Part shown: positions 63,234 through 64,000 of the stretch, piece by piece | How positions within the stretch are numbered: the stretch's first letter is position 1 | Layout: the number at the start of each line of letters is the position of its first letter | Origin: Trichuris trichiura | Lineage: Eukaryota; Nematoda; Enoplea; Trichinellida; Trichuridae | Length of the DNA: 64,000 bases | NCBI GenBank assembly: GCA_037903355.1 | Contig: JBAJFE010000004.1 | Span: forward strand, 3,472,001 to 3,536,000 | Direction: 5' to 3' | Program-made: the position numbers and the translations under genes | The notes under the pieces: generated by a model | Seen by the model: only the letters and a program-made list of their open reading frames with translations | The model's database searches: none | Told to the model about the DNA's origin: nothing

Positions 63234-64000
63234 CAGGGGTGGGGAGCCTTTTTCGTGCCGCGGGCCGGATAGCAAAAATGAAGAAGCCTGCTTTATTTGC
63301 ACGTATATTTATGAAGTCACCCCTAATGGGATGTTTGGAACTGCTTTTCTCTGGTGAGGCGTGCGATGTCAGCTCCTTCTGATGACGTTGCTACTCGCAG
63401 CTGGTTCACCAGATTTGTGTCCGTGAGTCTGGTGCGCAGACGGCTCTTTGCGATGGTAAGTTTTGAAAAGAACTGCTCGCAGCAGTAGGTTGTTCCGAAC
63501 ACGGACGCGTATTTCAAAGCATGTCTCCTCAAAACGGGAAATTCATCGTTGCTTATGTACCGCTTATAGAACTCAAGCAGCGGGAAGTTGTTGTATTTAG
63601 CTTTGAGCTCATCATCGCTTTGCAGCTGAATGATTTCGTGCTGCAGTTCATCGGGTACATCAACTGGTTCTACATCGAATGGAATGGCGAATATGTTCAG
63701 TTGCATCTGTCTACTTTTCACATCGTTGAATCTTTCACCAAACGCCTCAAGTAGTTTCGCACATTCACCGGCATACTCTAATGCCGTAGAAGGCTGCTGT
63801 TCCTGGAGTTTAGGGAAATGTACAGTGTTGCCCTTTTCAAGTTGCAGTTTCCACAGCCTTAATTTAGCCTCAAATGATTTCACGTTTGAAACCAGTGAGC
63901 TGAGAAGCTGGTTCAGACCCTGCAGCTTGATATTCAGTTCCGACAGATACTTGACAATGTCTGCCATGAAAGCCAGGTCACATAGCCACTTTCTGTCACT
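63234..64000 (-). mobile_element. hAT-superfamily DNA transposon, edge only
   Basis: CAGGGGTGGGGAGCC at 63234, followed by GCCGCGGGCCGGAT, is typical of a hAT (Charlie-like) terminal inverted repeat; an 8-bp candidate target duplication precedes it. The transposase frame begins 89 bp inside this end and runs towards it, and the element continues past the window, so the other terminus is not visible. Confidence 0.8.
63323..64000 (-). CDS. hAT transposase, C-terminal part (partial)
   Basis: An open frame of 225 codons from the window edge to the stop at 63323, with no interruption. It has the Charlie-type block WLCDLAFMADIVKYLSELN, LQGLNQLL and KLRLWKLQL, then the hAT dimerisation region FPVLRRHALKYASVFGTTY...CEQFFSKLTIAKSRLRTRLTD, close to domesticated vertebrate relatives such as GTF2IRD2- and SCAND3-type proteins. 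The start and catalytic N-terminal half lie outside the window. The unbroken frame and crisp terminal repeat point to a young copy. The start shown is the window boundary, not a start codon. Confidence 0.88.
   Translation of the reverse strand, partial: SDRKWLCDLAFMADIVKYLSELNIKLQGLNQLLSSLVSNVKSFEAKLRLWKLQLEKGNTVHFPKLQEQQPSTALEYAGECAKLLEAFGERFNDVKSRQMQLNIFAIPFDVEPVDVPDELQHEIIQLQSDDELKAKYNNFPLLEFYKRYISNDEFPVLRRHALKYASVFGTTYCCEQFFSKLTIAKSRLRTRLTDTNLVNQLRVATSSEGADIARLTREKQFQTSH

Overview
The window is eukaryotic nuclear DNA from a small metazoan genome. Every recognisable gene is an animal ortholog cut by GT-AG introns, most only about 41-75 nt long, and joining exons at the visible splice sites gives full-length proteins in an unbroken frame. 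Very short introns, a few TTAGGC-type telomere-like hexamers, a Penelope-like element with hammerhead ribozyme motifs and a tRNA-Gly array suggest a nematode, possibly of the Trichuris/Trichinella clade. That placement is inference and was not tested.

Layout. 1-8.7 kb: no supportable gene; a perfect 17-bp hairpin and telomere-like hexamers. 8.8-9.2 kb: an AGTRAP-like four-pass membrane protein (+). 11.6-13.1 kb: two opposed arrays of tRNA-Gly repeats, one copy with a CCC anticodon and two damaged. 15.1-21.2 kb: TBC1D12/TBC1D14 RabGAP (-), nine exons and one 3.6-kb intron. 21.2-25.1 kb: intergenic, with a 220-bp palindrome carrying two hammerhead-like motifs. 25.1-27.7 kb: mahogunin-type RING ubiquitin ligase MGRN1/RNF157 (-), eleven exons. 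29.7-39.4 kb: PCM1, centriolar satellite scaffold (+), with tandem repeats in two introns. 40.9-42.3 kb: otubain OTUB1 (-). 43.2-47.5 kb: spliceosomal helicase DHX8/Prp22 (+). 48.3-51.2 kb: a decayed Penelope-like retroelement (RT plus GIY-YIG) with hammerhead-like copies at its 3' side. 51.5-53.2 kb: FIGNL1 AAA ATPase (-), with a long miRNA-like hairpin just upstream. 53.8 kb: a 47-codon ORF (-). 54.0-56.8 kb: RUVBL2/reptin (-). 58.4-58.9 kb: a small TBRG1-like coiled-coil protein (-). 59.5-60.7 kb: NEPRO-like protein (-). 61.1-61.7 kb: TMEM199/Vma12 (+). 62.9 kb: tRNA-Asn(GTT) (-). 63.2 kb to the end: the edge of a hAT transposon with an open transposase frame (-).

The genes are mostly housekeeping and unrelated in pathway: splicing (DHX8), chromatin and AAA+ work (RUVBL2, FIGNL1), ubiquitin (MGRN1, OTUB1), membrane traffic and acidification (TBC1D14, TMEM199) and centrosome (PCM1). 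Divergent pairs MGRN1/PCM1, OTUB1/DHX8 and NEPRO-like/TMEM199 probably share promoter regions. The most unusual content is non-coding: the paired hammerhead palindrome, the miRNA-like foldback, the inverted tRNA-Gly arrays and the intronic satellites.
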